Below are positions 49,827 to 61,590 of a stretch of 64,000 bases of DNA, in pieces. The notes under the pieces are model-generated. The model did not search any database. It was not told the DNA's origin and saw nothing but the letters and a program-made list of their open reading frames with translations. Each line of letters starts with the position of its first letter. The stretch's first letter is position 1. Source of the DNA: Tetrastigma voinierianum (Eukaryota > Streptophyta > Magnoliopsida > Vitales > Vitaceae); contig JAEQBH010003949.1 in assembly GCA_016808115.1 (NCBI GenBank), forward strand, positions 355,226-419,225, in the 5' to 3' direction. A program made the translations under genes and the position numbers.

Positions 49827-50290
49827 CTTCTTGTGTCCATCAAAATCTATTCTTTGGCGGTTTTTCGGTTTTGGTATGTTTCAAATGTTCCAAAAATGAT
49901 TTTGTTTTAAAGGCATGATCAATGTTCCTCTTAATGTAATCTAGTCATGAGATGATCAAACATAATTATAATGAAGAAAGCGATTTTGATGAAAAAGCCA
50001 CAAAGTTGGGATTTTGCTATCATATATCATCCAGACACAAACCAAATCACATCTACGACATGAGTTGGGGCATGTTATACGGGTTCACGTCACGACGTGG
50101 GTTGAGAACCCAGGAAACATTGCGACGTGCGAGTGCCCACATCTCGACATGGTGCATACGACTTAGGCAATGTCACGACATAAGGGAGTTCACGTCGCGA
50201 CGTGGCCAATTATCCTACCCATCTTATGCAGTGACATCGCGATGTGGGGTCCTACTTGCTAGAGTGTGTTGTTGATGTGTGTGGTATCGC
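49827..50290. repeat. Short internal region with GTCGCGAC-type palindromes
   Basis: After the primer site there is no coding. From 50087 to 50295 several copies of an ACGTC(G/A)CGACGT-like palindrome occur, including an exact 14-base palindrome CACGTCGCGACGTG at 50191-50204. Confidence 0.7.
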
Positions 50291-51665
50291 GATAAAATAT
50301 GTAATGAGTGCCTATTCTATGCATGTATATGCTTGTCAAGTAATACAGTGTACTAGATGTACATAGATCAATCCACAGGGAAAATGAGGATGCTACCAAA
50401 ATTAGAATACTTCTCTAATATCCAAACGATTAGTGTTAAGTTCGAAACTACAATTAAACTAAACTAAACTAATGAAAACATAATCTAACCAATGAATTAT
50501 GCAATCAAGGGATACCAAGAGATGATAGAGTTCTAGTGCATTTGGTGCATGTAAACAATCAGCCTATATCTAAGCTAAAATTCCATCCTATTGTCTCTTG
50601 AAAAAGCTCTCCAAGGTGACTCTCGCCAAATTCAATTATATACCTCTCTCGAGGTCAAATAATCTACCAACTAATACTAGGTTTCTTACTCCTTAGCTCC
50701 TTTGAAATTGCAGAAGATGCTTTAAGGCCACAAAATCTCCTGCCTCCTAATGATAATTTCTACCTTGCATAGCTAATTAAGTTTGATTCACACATATCTA
50801 ATTCCTTACTCCCTTCTCATATCTCGTAAGAAAACACTCACCATATTGAGATTAGCTAGAAATCATTATGTAATCAAAACCGAGTATGAATCAGTAGAGG
50901 TGACAATCACAAGTAGAAAATAGAAAAAGGAAAATTAACAAATGAATTAGCTTCATGTTCAATATGCAACCAGTATTCAGATTCAGAAATTAAAACATAA
51001 TGAAGGTTTGGTACATGCAGGTAAGATAAAACATGAGAAAAAAAGAAAGAAGGAACTCTAGTAGGTGATTGGTGAGTTCTTTGTCTTCTTCTTCGGATCA
51101 AGTTCTTCTCTAAGCTTGAGGCAATACTAAGCCTCTAGTCCCAGTCAAGAACAGAGGAGGAAACCACACAAGGAGGTTTTCTCCCTCTCAGTACAGCGTC
51201 ATTCGGGACTCTTGATCTCCCGAACTCCGAACTCCCCATAAATCCCCTCTTGTCGTCCTCCACTGCTCTCCTTTTATAAGCCCTATCAAATTAGGTCAAA
51301 ATCTTTTTATTTCTATTCTTTGGCCCTACGCATCATCGTGAAGAAGATGTCTTCGTCGCGAAGAACCTGTGAGTATGTTGCTCATATCCCGTCGTTTCAT
51401 AGCAACGAAGGGAGCTTCATCGCGACGAAGGTAGCGAGAGCGACAAACCTGTGGCCTGCATCTTTCAACTCTTGAGGTTCTTCGTGATGAAGTGTTTTGT
51501 TACAACGAACAACTTAGCCTTGGCGAGGTGATGCTCGTCACAGCGAACTTGATGGCCACAGCATTTATATAGAATTTGTATTTTGTTTCTTTTTGCCTGA
51601 AATTCCACCAAATGGATTGCCTAATCATAAGATGAAAATTTAGAGCATTAGGACACTTATTTATT
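50291..51665 (-). mobile_element. LARD-like LTR sequence, minus orientation
   Basis: Minus-strand text carries the same kind of segments as 11160-12880: AAATAAGTGTCCTAATG then GATTAGGC near its 5' side, a leader with GGAGAGCAGTGGAGGA, and a TCCCTGTGGATTGATC end near 50380. It contains several TTCGTCGCGA-type motifs at 51340-51530. No primer site or coding visible. Confidence 0.4.
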
Positions 51666-51670
51666 TCAAA

Positions 51671-51690
51671 AATATATATATATATATATA

Positions 51691-51740
<50 letters not shown>

Positions 51741-51765
51741 TATATATATATATATATATAATAAA
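51671..51765. repeat. (TA)n microsatellite
   Basis: About 95 bases of alternating TA with CC and AC interruptions near 51691 and 51740. Confidence 0.95.
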
Positions 51766-52065
51766 AACTAAAAATCTAAGTAAAACATAAGGATAAAATG
51801 AGTATTTTAGATGCTCATCAATGTCACGACTTTAGGTTGGTTACTGCCTCTTGGTTTGTCGAATTTTTCTTTTGTTTTCTCTTTTATTTTTGAGGAATAA
51901 TCTCTAATGTATTTGGTGAAATAAACAGTCAAGATTGAAGTGTTCATTCTTAACTTACAAGAATCGTGGATTTTTAAGTTTGGATAAAATTCTAAAGCCA
52001 TGATTGAAATTATTTTCAAGAGACATTGGACAAAATTAGCACCATTTAGAGTGACGGTTCCAAAA

Positions 52066-52240
52066 GTCGAATCGGGATTATGGTTCAAGGAGTTGAACCA
52101 ATTAGAGATTTAAAAATTGAATCGGGTTTATGATTCAAGGAGTTGAATCAGTTAGAGATTCAAGAGTTGAATCGGGCTTGTGATTCAAGAGTTGAATTGG
52201 GTTAATAGTTTAAGGGTTGAATTGGCTTATGGATCATTTT
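52066..52240. repeat. 25-bp minisatellite, seven units
   Basis: Units start at 52066, 52091, 52116, 52141, 52166, 52191 and 52216, all built on GTTGAATCGGGTTTATGATT with alternating GTTGAATCAGTTAGAGATTC units. The first six therefore also form a 50-base dimer period. Noncoding. Confidence 0.9.
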
Positions 52241-52399
52241 AACTCATGTGTTGAAAAACCTTTTCATGTGCTTTTGAAATCGTGGGGTGCCTTTATCCAT
52301 TACTTTCAATGTTATGCATTAGAGAATGCATATTAAGGGTGTATGTTAGCATGATGGATGATTATGGACTTTTCCCAATGTTGATTGAGCATATTGCAT

Positions 52400-52810
52400 G
52401 GCTACTTCTTCTTGGATAAATAGGGTTTGCGTGTCCCCGTCTCTCTCTATTTTCTCTATGTATTTCAAATCCCCCTCAAATGTAACTTGAAGTTCTTATT
52501 TGAATGTATGTATTTAGATTACATAGGATTAGGATTAATTAGTGGAGATACGAAGGAGAAAAGACTATGGAGGAGGATCCAAGAAAAAAGGCCCTAAAAT
52601 GTAAATTTGATTTAATTTCATGGGTTGTAAAAATCATGCATGTCCTTAGATTTGACCTAGTCAATTCCATTTTGGCTCATGGAATTAATTTTAGAATGTC
52701 CATAATCATGCCATAAAGTTAGAGTAATTATCTACATATTTCAATGAGATGAATGGTTAAAGCATGCTATTAGAAGCCCAATTGAGACTAATCTAAAGAA
52801 ACCCTATTAA
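52400..52810 (+). repeat. Second copy of the 47960-48360 LTR segment
   Basis: Diverged homologue of the start of the copia-like LTR: shared GGATAAATAGGG-like start, CTCTCTCTAT, CCCTCAAATGTAAC-like text and TTTTGGCTCATGGAATTA. Homology fades after about 52810. Confidence 0.5.
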
Positions 52811-53336
52811 ATATATTAAGGTTAACATCTTCCACTAACATGAAGTGTAGGCAAAGTTCTTATAATTGTATGATTTGTTGTTAAACCCGAAGCCCTCACA
52901 AGGATATGTTCTATCCATGGAAATAGGTTTCATATTAATTAGGTTGGTTGTAACTAGACTAGTTAGCTTGTTAGAGCCGCCAAGGTTAATGTTAGATAGA
53001 GATGTAGTTGGATAAGTGTACCGAGATATCTGCATCAAGTTGATGGCAATGATGATTGCATCATCAGCGATTGATACCCTTTGGATTCGATGGTTGCATA
53101 AGATTCTGGTGGTATGAAGGATACCTGCCTTTGACTTGGTGGCTTGTTGGGTAAACCCAAGGTTATCCTTGGTGATATTGGATATCGACCTACTAGGAGA
53201 ACTTCAATATAGGTTCTCCCGAATCAATAGTGAGAGCTATTGATTCGTAATAAAATAGTGGGAGCTATAATGCGTAATTATCAAGTCATAATAATCATGA
53301 ATTTTAAAGTACAATCTAACATGATCCCTTTTACAT

Positions 53337-53690
53337 CTAGGCTATTAGAATCAACCAAAGTGATGGTAGAAAATCAAAGAAAGAACAAAGTGTTGATTGT
53401 TCTCGATCTCTAAGTCGCAGTAGAAGAGTTAAATCCTGTGGCTCTTCATCGCGACGAAGGATGTGTTCGTCGAGAGAAGTCAAACTCCTGCAAAGAAGAA
53501 AGCTACTGGTACGTCGTGACAAATATGTTCGTCGCGACAAAGGATGAGCTCGTCACGACGAAGTAGAAGATGAAAAATGAAGATAGCCTCGAGTACGTCA
53601 CGACGAAGCAAAGATCATGAGAAGAAGACATGTGTGTTCGTCGCTACAAGGTCGACGGGCTGGAACAACAACCTTACATTTTTTAGCCCA
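53337..53690. repeat. Cluster of TTCGTCGCGACGAA-type palindromes
   Basis: At 53440-53650 at least six exact or decayed copies occur (for example ATCGCGACGAAG, GTTCGTCGCGACA, CGTCACGACGAAG). The surrounding sequence is noncoding and leads into a LARD-like LTR. Confidence 0.75.
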
Positions 53691-54760
53691 TCATTGGCCC
53701 ATTTTCCAAGGCATTTAAATACATGTTTTAAATTGATTAAGGTTCGAACTTGGAGAGAGGGGCTCCTCTTCTAAGTTTCCCCTCTTAAAGCTTTGTTCCA
53801 TTTTCTAAGGTTAGATTTCATATTTTCTTGGATTTAGAGTTGTTTCCAAACTTGGTTTGTAATTGATTATTCTTGAAACCGCGACTCCATGGAGTGTAGA
53901 TTTCAGCTTAGATCTTAGATTTGAAAATATTTGCAGCTGAACCTTTGTTTTGTATTTCCATCTCTAATCATTCTTCAATTCCTCTAGCTTTATGTTTTTC
54001 ATTAATTTGAATGTGTGGGTTTTGATAGCTAAAATAATAAGTTAAACATGTCATAGGGTTGATTATCAGATTTGATGTTAGATTTGCCTAACCTTTAGTT
54101 GGTTGGTTGAGTTATACTTGATTTGTTGTATTTGGTGTTAAATGTTGGAATACTGTAGATTGTTTAATCGATACATGTTGAGAATCGGATCATCGATCCT
54201 CTTACTAGGATATCCTTGGTGACGCAGATTCGTCCACAAATCTAGTTCTGATTCTCTTAAGGTGTGAATCTGTTAATCGGGATTTGAATTAACCTAGTTA
54301 AAGAGGCATAGGGAATTATAAAGGTTTAATACTAGCGGAATTTCACTAGGAGGGGACACGAATGTATTAGTGAGGTACAGGGCGTAGCTTTGGTGATCAA
54401 ACTTAGTTCGAGCAGCTCTATTGTAAGAACGTAAATGTGACCAATAAAGCTACCGAGTTAAAAATTTTTTTGAAAAGTATTGCTCTATCGACCTAGAAGG
54501 ACGTAACTGTGAATAGGTGGATAGGGTAAGAAAATACAAGGGGGAACACAAAAGTGGGATCCTTGTAGTGTAGCCTCGAACCGATTCAAGCCATAAATCA
54601 TTCAACTCAAGCCTCAGTTGGATGAATCACTAAACATCATTCAAGATAACCAACCTTAGTTCCTTCTTAAGTAGTTTTCTCCCATTTTTAGTCAATTGCA
54701 CAAATTTTCACAAAACATTTTGTTTTTGTTTAGTTTAGTTTTATTTCTTTTAACAATTTT
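53691..54760 (+). mobile_element. LARD-like LTR sequence, plus orientation
   Basis: Leader-like text followed by a wordy AT-rich LTR body resembling 11990-12880 in order (AAATTTCATTTGT-like, ACTAGCGGAATTTC against CGAAATCCGCTAG). No coding. It abuts the Tekay-like LTR at 54761. Confidence 0.35.
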
Positions 54761-57601
54761 TGTAACACCCGAGAAAAATTCGATTTTTCTGAAAATGGTA
54801 AAACGGTAATTTCGGTTGAAAACCTTGAATTTTTTTAGATCTCGTATAACGAAACGGACTTCACCGTTTGAATCATATCGAGAAATCTAGTTTTCCAATC
54901 GAATTTCATCGAATTCCGAGATAGTCGGAATTTCACGTTTTTCGAGGCATCGAGTGTAGCAAGTGACACGTGGAACTTGGTTAAATGGCTCATTTAGAGA
55001 CATGTGTCAATGGAGAGATAAGTTAAACAAAGAGAGGAAGTCTAAGGGGTGACCCATGGAGGCCATGTGTCATGCTCTTAGAGGAAGGAAATCCAAGTTT
55101 TGGATAAGATAAAGGAAGAAAGCAAATGAGAAGGAGACATGTGGCAGGGAGAAGGTGGGAGGAAACTTCCCACTTGAATCAAGTTGGAACAATTCGGTGG
55201 GAGAGAAGGAAAAATGAGGGAAAGAAAAAAGAAAAGGGAAAGAAAGAATTGGAAAGAGAGAAAAAGAAAAGATGAGTGAGAAGCTCCGCCTTCTCTCCAG
55301 GATTTACGGAGATCGAGTCGTCGGTTTTCGTTGGAGCAAGAGGCAAAGTTCATCCACGTGACGAGAGCTTCGCGTGGGTACAAGAATCCAGGGTTTTCTC
55401 CAAACTTCGAGAGGTGGGGGTTTCTCTCCTACTTTGGTTGTTCTTGTTCTAAGTGCCATTTATTAATTCGTCTTTATTCGATTCAAAATTTTGAGTTGAA
55501 CATTGGAATTCGGACCGTTTTAGAGCGGTCGAGGCCTTTTGGACCGGCGTGTGTTGTTTTTATGTGTTATTGCTAAGAATTGAATAACATGTTGGTTGTG
55601 TGAAAACCATGTTAATGTGTGCTTATTTGATGTATTAATATGGAATTTATGATGGATGTAAATTATATGTAGAAAATATAATTATTCATTAAATGGCATT
55701 CCGCATTTCAAATTCATGGGGACATCGCGTAAAACGGGTGTGAGTGCATGACATGGGTTTTGAATGAATTATGTCAGATGTCGATAAAGTTTTATCGGAG
55801 GGTTGTTCAAAAAAATAAATTATATCGAGTATGCCCACTAATGTTTGTCGGAGTATGTCCAATAAATTATATCGGATAGTTGTCCACAAATTTTATTGGA
55901 GTATGTCCAATAAATTATATCGAAGATTAACCAATGAGTTTAAACAAAAATATTTTGTTTTGAAAACAGTTTTTCATACATGGTAAGTGGATGTGTGAGG
56001 GAGTCGGCGAGGACTCGAGACATGGGGCATGGCATGTAGTCATTTGAGTAGGAATGTGCACCATTTAACTTGAATGTGTGTGTGTTTGACATTGCATGTA
56101 CACTTTGGTGGGGAGTAACCCTTGTAGGAGAATTCATCTACTGGGCATTGCTCACCTAGTCGTGGGAAAATATTTCGAATGCTTTGGAGGTACGGAGCGA
56201 AACACATCCAGAGCTTAGTTATGAAAAGGCCAATTTTGAAGCTCTGTGTTTTGTAAAATTACAATTAAAGCAGTTTTTATATGTAAATGAGAAGTTTTGT
56301 AATAAAAACTTAAATGAGAAGTTGGAAAGTTTTCCCAAATTTTATACTATCTGTATAAAATGTATAGAGGCAAAAGTATTGAATTTATCGAATTTAGGGT
56401 GTTTAGAAAGGAAAAAAAGGGTTGGAGATGCAGGAAAAAGCCCCCGGAGAATACGACCCATTTCGGCCGGGTCGCGACATAGTCCTCTGGCATAGCCCAG
56501 GCATGGTTCCAGTGCAAACGTTGCTAGGTCGTGACAGGGGTTTTTCTTGGTCGCGACAGAGTTGTTTTTTGCTGGTTTTCTGTCGCAGGGATCCTCCTTG
56601 TGTCGCAACAGCGTTTTATCCTCTGTCGTGACAATGTCATGACAGAGGGTCCTTTGTTACGGCCGAGGCAAGAGGTCAGGGTTGAGACAGGAGATTGGTT
56701 GAGGCCAAGGAATTTTAGGTCGCAACAGGAAATTTGTTGTGTCGTGACAGATTTCATGGGGTTGTGTCATGACAAAGCAATTCTATGTCGCGACATAGTT
56801 GGTCAGGCTAGGATGATTTTCTGTCACGATAGAGGATTTTTAGGTCACGACAGAGTTAGCCAAGCCAAAGTTTTATGTCACGACAGAATGTTTCTATGTC
56901 GCGATAGAGTGTGGCCAAATGGAGAGGTTTTGTGTTGCGACAAAACAATTCTATGTCGCGATATAGTTGGTCTGGATGGGAAGATTTTCTGTCACGACGG
57001 GGTATTTTTGTGTCACGACAGAGTTGGCCAGGCCAGGAGTTTTCTGTCGCGATAGAGTTGGCCAAGGTAAGAAGGAATTATGTCGCGACAAAGTAGTTCT
57101 TTGTCGCGACAGGGTTGGCCAGGGTAGGAAAAATTTCTGTCCCGATAGAGGATCTTGAGTCTCAATCGCGTACGAGCGAGGCCATCTTGTATGCGAACAA
57201 GTCAGGCGTGCACGGCTGGCTTTGAGCCTGTGCGACAAGGAAATTCTATCGTGACAAACTTGGACAGGGCTAGCAACAACAGAAAGTTCTATTGCCCACG
57301 ACAGAGTTGGTTGTTCAAAGGCCAGCGCGTGCGATAGGGCACATGATTGGCACACCGAGCACGTATGGCGCGTGCTCTGGAGGAATACATCGTATACGAT
57401 AGAGCGACCACACTCCTTGTAGCAGTGTCGGGCGCCGCAGTGAGCGGCAGCCGGTGCCTTAGGGGCACACGACTGCCGGACATGTCGCAGCGAAGAGGAG
57501 TTCTATCGTGACATAGGAGTTCTATCACAACTCACTTGTCTAGTAGCTAAAAAAAATAAAAACTAAAAAATAAAAATGATCCCCGGGAATTGGGCGTCAC
57601 A
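54761..57601 (+). mobile_element. 5' LTR of Del/Tekay-like Ty3/gypsy element 1
   Basis: Begins TGTAACACCC and ends GGGCGTCACA. The two ends are near-perfect inverted repeats (TGT.AC.CCC). Length is about 2.84 kb, typical of the Del/Tekay lineage. Three bases later comes a tRNA-Met primer-binding site. The last ~1.1 kb carries a striking GTCGCGAC palindrome array. Partner LTR is outside the window. Confidence 0.85.
56471..57535. repeat. TGTCGCGACA palindrome array
   Basis: About 26 exact or decayed copies of the 10-base palindrome TGTCGCGACA. TGTCGCGACA is exact at 56786, 57081 and 57102, and the 8-base core is exact also at 56471 and 56550. Spacers alternate between short (AAGCAATTCTA-like) and longer (GAGTTGGCCAGG then GATTTTC), suggesting a dimeric unit of roughly 75-80 bases. 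Variants are mostly TGTCGTGACA, TGTCACGACA and TGTCGCGATA. It lies at the 3' end of the LTR. Confidence 0.9.
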
Positions 57602-57604
57602 GTT

Positions 57605-57616
57605 TGGTATCAGAGC
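57605..57616 (+). other. Primer-binding site of element 1
   Basis: TGGTATCAGAGC (initiator tRNA-Met) three bases after the LTR end. Confidence 0.9.
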
Positions 57617-58087
57617 CTGGGTATACCAATACCTAGGACTCAGTGGGCACGGGTCTAGATAATGCATTGTTGTGTGTTGCGTGTTTTGTGCTTAACATGT
57701 TGTGTGACTTATGTGTTGTATATTGTATAAATCATTATACATGCTAGAATGTATATGGAACAGGTTAGAAAGCACCTTATGGGTTGGAAAAACAAACTGA
57801 ACATGATAGTTCGGGAATTGAATTGAATTGTATTAGTGTTTGTCATTTTGCACCACTAAGGAAAAAGGGATGAACGGTGTAGTTCATGATGATAAAGTCT
57901 ACTAGTAGTTGGAATGCGCACTATTAGTTAGATTGAGATAGAAATTTGAAAACCCTATTGCCATTTGACATGTGTAGATGGCAAGTCGAGGACAAGGACG
58001 TAGAGGTCGTCCATGGGGCGATAGCCAACCATCACCCGTTTTTTTATCAGCAAACCTTTATGGAGGCTATGGGTGTTGCGTTTACCG
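57617..58087 (+). pseudogene. Start of gag of element 1, cut by element 2
   Basis: A leader of about 360 bases precedes ATG 57978, which opens MASRGQGRRGRPWGDSQPS, a basic gly/arg start common in Del/Tekay gag proteins. Only about 110 bases of coding remain before the next element begins at about 58088. The five bases TACCG at 58083-58087 are the expected target-duplication candidate; the other half is outside the window. Confidence 0.55.
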
Positions 58088-60578
58088 TGTTAACACTAAG
58101 TATACGGCATTTTATATCATGTTTGGTATCATAAAAGTAAGTATATATTTTTTTTTTAAAATAAAATAGGCTAAAAATAAAATAAGTAAAGCTAGGAATT
58201 TGTACAAGACATAGGATACAAGTATGAATTTAATAAAGGGGTATAAAATGTAGAAGTTATGAAGATTAGAATCGAAGTGGAAATAACTTTAAGTTGTAAT
58301 TGGAAATAAGGGAAAGGGCTAAATGGCAAATAAGAAATTTAAAGTATAAGGAGATGGAGACAAAATAATTCATTTTTGTCTCCAAACAACAAACTCATCT
58401 GGGTTTAGGGAGGAGAGAAAGAAGGAGGAAGGAGGAGCAAGCAAGGTATGGATACATGTTTTGTTTGTATGGAAATTATGGATTCTAGCATGATTTTGAT
58501 ACAAGAATTTCTTGGGTATGGATTGCTATGGTTTCATGTGGACACTAATTTGGTTCCCTTCTCTAGGGTTTTGCTAGGCAAACATTCTAACTCTAGATTT
58601 AAGGAAATTTTGGTTGAAATGCCCTAGTTGATAAGGAGTAGATATGTAATCCTTCAAAATTCCAAGGATTTGTAGAATTGGGTGAATTTTGGTATGAATC
58701 CTAGGATTCTTTTACAAATTAAAAGTGTTTGTGGAGTTCTTGAGAGGATTCCATGTTAGTTTTGATGAAGGATGTATTAGGTAATCTGTATGAAAATGCA
58801 TGAAGGAAAATACATTACGGGACATTTTTCGAGATTAATGGCCTGGCAGGCTTGTACCGGTGATTCAGTTGGTCATTTTGGCCAAATTAATGCTGAGTAC
58901 AGCGAGCTTTATGCAGTACAACTTGTTACAGTTTTCTGATACGACCGGTTTTGTATTTTGGCGCAACTTCCTCATTTCTTATCCGATTTGGTGATTCAAG
59001 TAGCTCGTAAAATAGACTTAAAGGAGAACCAAACTTAAAGAGAAGGTATTGTCAAATTATGACTCTAAGTGGTCAGAAAAAATCCACCAGTGAGGCTATG
59101 TGCAGCTAATTCCTCTGTCAGTCACGGAACATGGAGTAGTCGGGTTGTTTCGGACGTAACTTGAGTTCGGTGCTCGGGGTGGGTGATTCAGTTGAATAGA
59201 ACCTTATCACCTTATCTTTAAAGAGTACAATGACCTAGAGTCAAACGCGTTAGATCCGGAAAAATTAGTAATGAACTGTTTCTGAGTGTCCTGGGTGTAG
59301 GCTAGTTGGCATGAAAATGCCATAACTAGTTTGGATGATCCGATTGGATTGAGTCAATTCCTAAGTAAAGTAGATTCATAGGAACAAGGGTACATAGGTT
59401 TCCTAATATACAAGTATAGGTATAAATTTTATATGTAAGCTAAAGAATTTATATGTATAATTTTGTTATATGAAAAAGTATAGTAACATGGTTATAAGAG
59501 AGATGCTATTTGATCATGAATATATCTCATAGGTATACATGATATCAGTAGATATTCATGTATATGGGATATCATTGTATAATACATGAAAGAAACCATA
59601 ATACAAACCAGTACTGCACTATGGCTGGGAAGATGGATAGATGAGCATGCACATAGGAAGATCACGATCGACTGCGGCATATAGATCTGGATATTGAGGC
59701 CGTTTGGGTTGATGATATAGATCCCATTTGGATCACGGTGGCCTGAAGAGGTCACTGCATAGTACATGGCATAGGTCAGCGTCTTAAATGCGGTGATGAT
59801 ACCTTCGGGTATATCACGGATAAGACCTTTGTCTCGTCTGATGATAGTACCTTTGGTACACGAGATAGAGATCATTGTCTCGTGCAATTGATAGTACCTT
59901 GGTACATATAGTTATTTCAGTATCCGCTTCAAAGGTATTTGCAGGCAATGAATATAAAGAAAATGAAAGATTATGCAAAAATGTATATGAAAAGTATATG
60001 ATTTGATATGATATGGGAAGCATAACATTTTTATCTTTTGATGATAGTATACAATGACAAAGAACAGTAAAGTATAAATGACATCGGCTTTATGGAATGA
60101 AACATGTTATAGCGAGATAGATCGACCAGTGAGTAGTATATCCAAAGATTATAATTGTCATAGGTATATGTATATGTTTAAGAGATGATTATTATTAGGG
60201 AATTAGATCTTTGAGTTTATTTCCACTAGCGTAAGCTTAGCACGGGTGTTCATCAGGTAGGTACGAGAGAAGGAAACTAGAGGACGGGACGTCCATCATC
60301 TGACATCAGTCGACACATCCATAGGGGTCCATTAGAAAGATTTTGGTATAATGTATATGTCTTTTTGTTTTTGCAAGCGATGTAAATGTTGAACATTATT
60401 AAATATGGAACTTGTATATGTATTTTGTATCCTTTGTGTGAGAATATAAAACAAGTTTAATATTCAGTTAGAGGCCTATAGTTAAGCGATCACAGGCCCC
60501 AGTGGGGCATCTGTTTAGTGAGCATTCGGATTCGGTTCGGACTCGTCAATCGGGTCGGATCGGAGAAGGGGTGTCACA
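58088..60578 (+). mobile_element. 5' LTR of Del/Tekay-like Ty3/gypsy element 2
   Basis: Ends GGGGTGTCACA at 60578, five bases before a tRNA-Met primer site. The best start is TGTTAACACT at 58088, a 7/10 match to the complement of the end. Length is about 2.5 kb. Internal text includes repeated GATAGTACCTT(T)GGTACA segments near 59845-59910. The 5' border is less sure than the 3' border. Confidence 0.65.
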
Positions 60579-60583
60579 TTTAG

Positions 60584-60595
60584 TGGTATCAGAGC
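60584..60595 (+). other. Primer-binding site of element 2
   Basis: TGGTATCAGAGC, complement of the initiator tRNA-Met 3' end. Confidence 0.9.
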
Positions 60596-60720
60596 CTAGG
60601 TTTAGGCGGTTTCTGGAAAGCCTAGGTTAGTTGGCTCACGGAATTAGAATGTTCAGTGAAAACATGTGTTTAGTAATGTATTGATTTATTGATGTGGATG
60701 TCCTTTATTGACTTGTATAG

Positions 60721-61500
60721 ATGGATCGTCCTCCGTCTAACGGAAGAAGCGGTGAGTGTTAACCACGGAGAAGCGAGTCTCGCCGGATCCTTACGAATAC
60801 ATCGAAGTGAGAGTCAGTTAGCCAGGCCAAATGAGCGTTGGATATCTGGAGGATATGACACAGTGCTAGAAGATTAACGGCTCTAAAAAGCTCACGATGG
60901 GCATGGTAAGACATGGGGAATTTGAGGAATTCTATGGGACAAGCATGGAAAATTCAGAGCGGAGTGCAGTTTGAAAAGTTACAAAGATTATTAGAGGAAG
61001 TTAGATGCCGCCCCGATCAGTATTATGTGCGGAGTCTCACTTTATTTGCGGTAGGGCATATGATTGGTGGAAATTAGTGTTAAGAAGTCCGAGTTCCAAA
61101 TCCCATGACTTGGGAGTTCTTTATCAAGGATTAGGCAAAATGCAGGTATGTATAGAGACTCTAAGTGGAAGCAGTTGAATTTGGAAACGAAACTTGTCGG
61201 TGGTGAATGAGAAGAATTTAGTCGTCTCGGCAAGTATGCAGGAGTTGGTCCTCAGGGCATTTCGATTGTAGACTTTAATTCAGGATGGTACATGATTCCA
61301 TCAAGAGGTATTTGGCACCTATGACTTCTTTCCAAACAGTGGATTTTTATCAGTTGGTCCAAGCTACAATGAAAGTAGAGAGACTAGAAACGAGCAGTAA
61401 GGAAATATCTCAGAAGAAGAAGTTTTCTAGAGGAGCTTCGTCTTCCTCAGGGAAAAGAGCGGGGTAGCGCGTCAGAACATAGTGCTAAGCTCACGGTGAA
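60721..61500 (+). pseudogene. Gag of Del/Tekay-like element 2
   Basis: ATG 60721 opens MDRPPSNGRSGEC-like text, and the frame breaks soon after. The core is readable in pieces: AYDWWKLVLR-like (about 61045-61080), RLSKYAG-like (about 61220) and the frame 61285-61467 with HDSIKRYLAPMTSFQTVDFY and VQATMKVERLETSS, then a lysine-rich KKKFSRG. This order matches the retrotransposon gag domain of the Del/Tekay lineage, which forms the particle shell. Numerous indels. Confidence 0.7.
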
Positions 61501-61590
61501 GACAAGGGTCCCGATGTAGCACCTAGATGCGGTAGAGGTGTAGTTGGACATGGAGAAATTCCAGAGTGCCCTCATTGCCATCGACGACAT

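Noticed and set aside
50291..54760. Inverted pair of the same LARD element
   Set aside because: The minus- and plus-oriented LARD-like pieces share style and the palindrome but do not align base by base over their bodies.
56531..57055. 174-residue plus-strand open frame in the palindrome array
   Set aside because: The open frame comes from the repeat (CHDR, CRD words) and lies within an LTR. No domain.
56471..57535. CRISPR-like array
   Set aside because: Repeats are 10 bases and degenerate, spacers are themselves repeated, there are no cas genes, and the context is a eukaryotic LTR.
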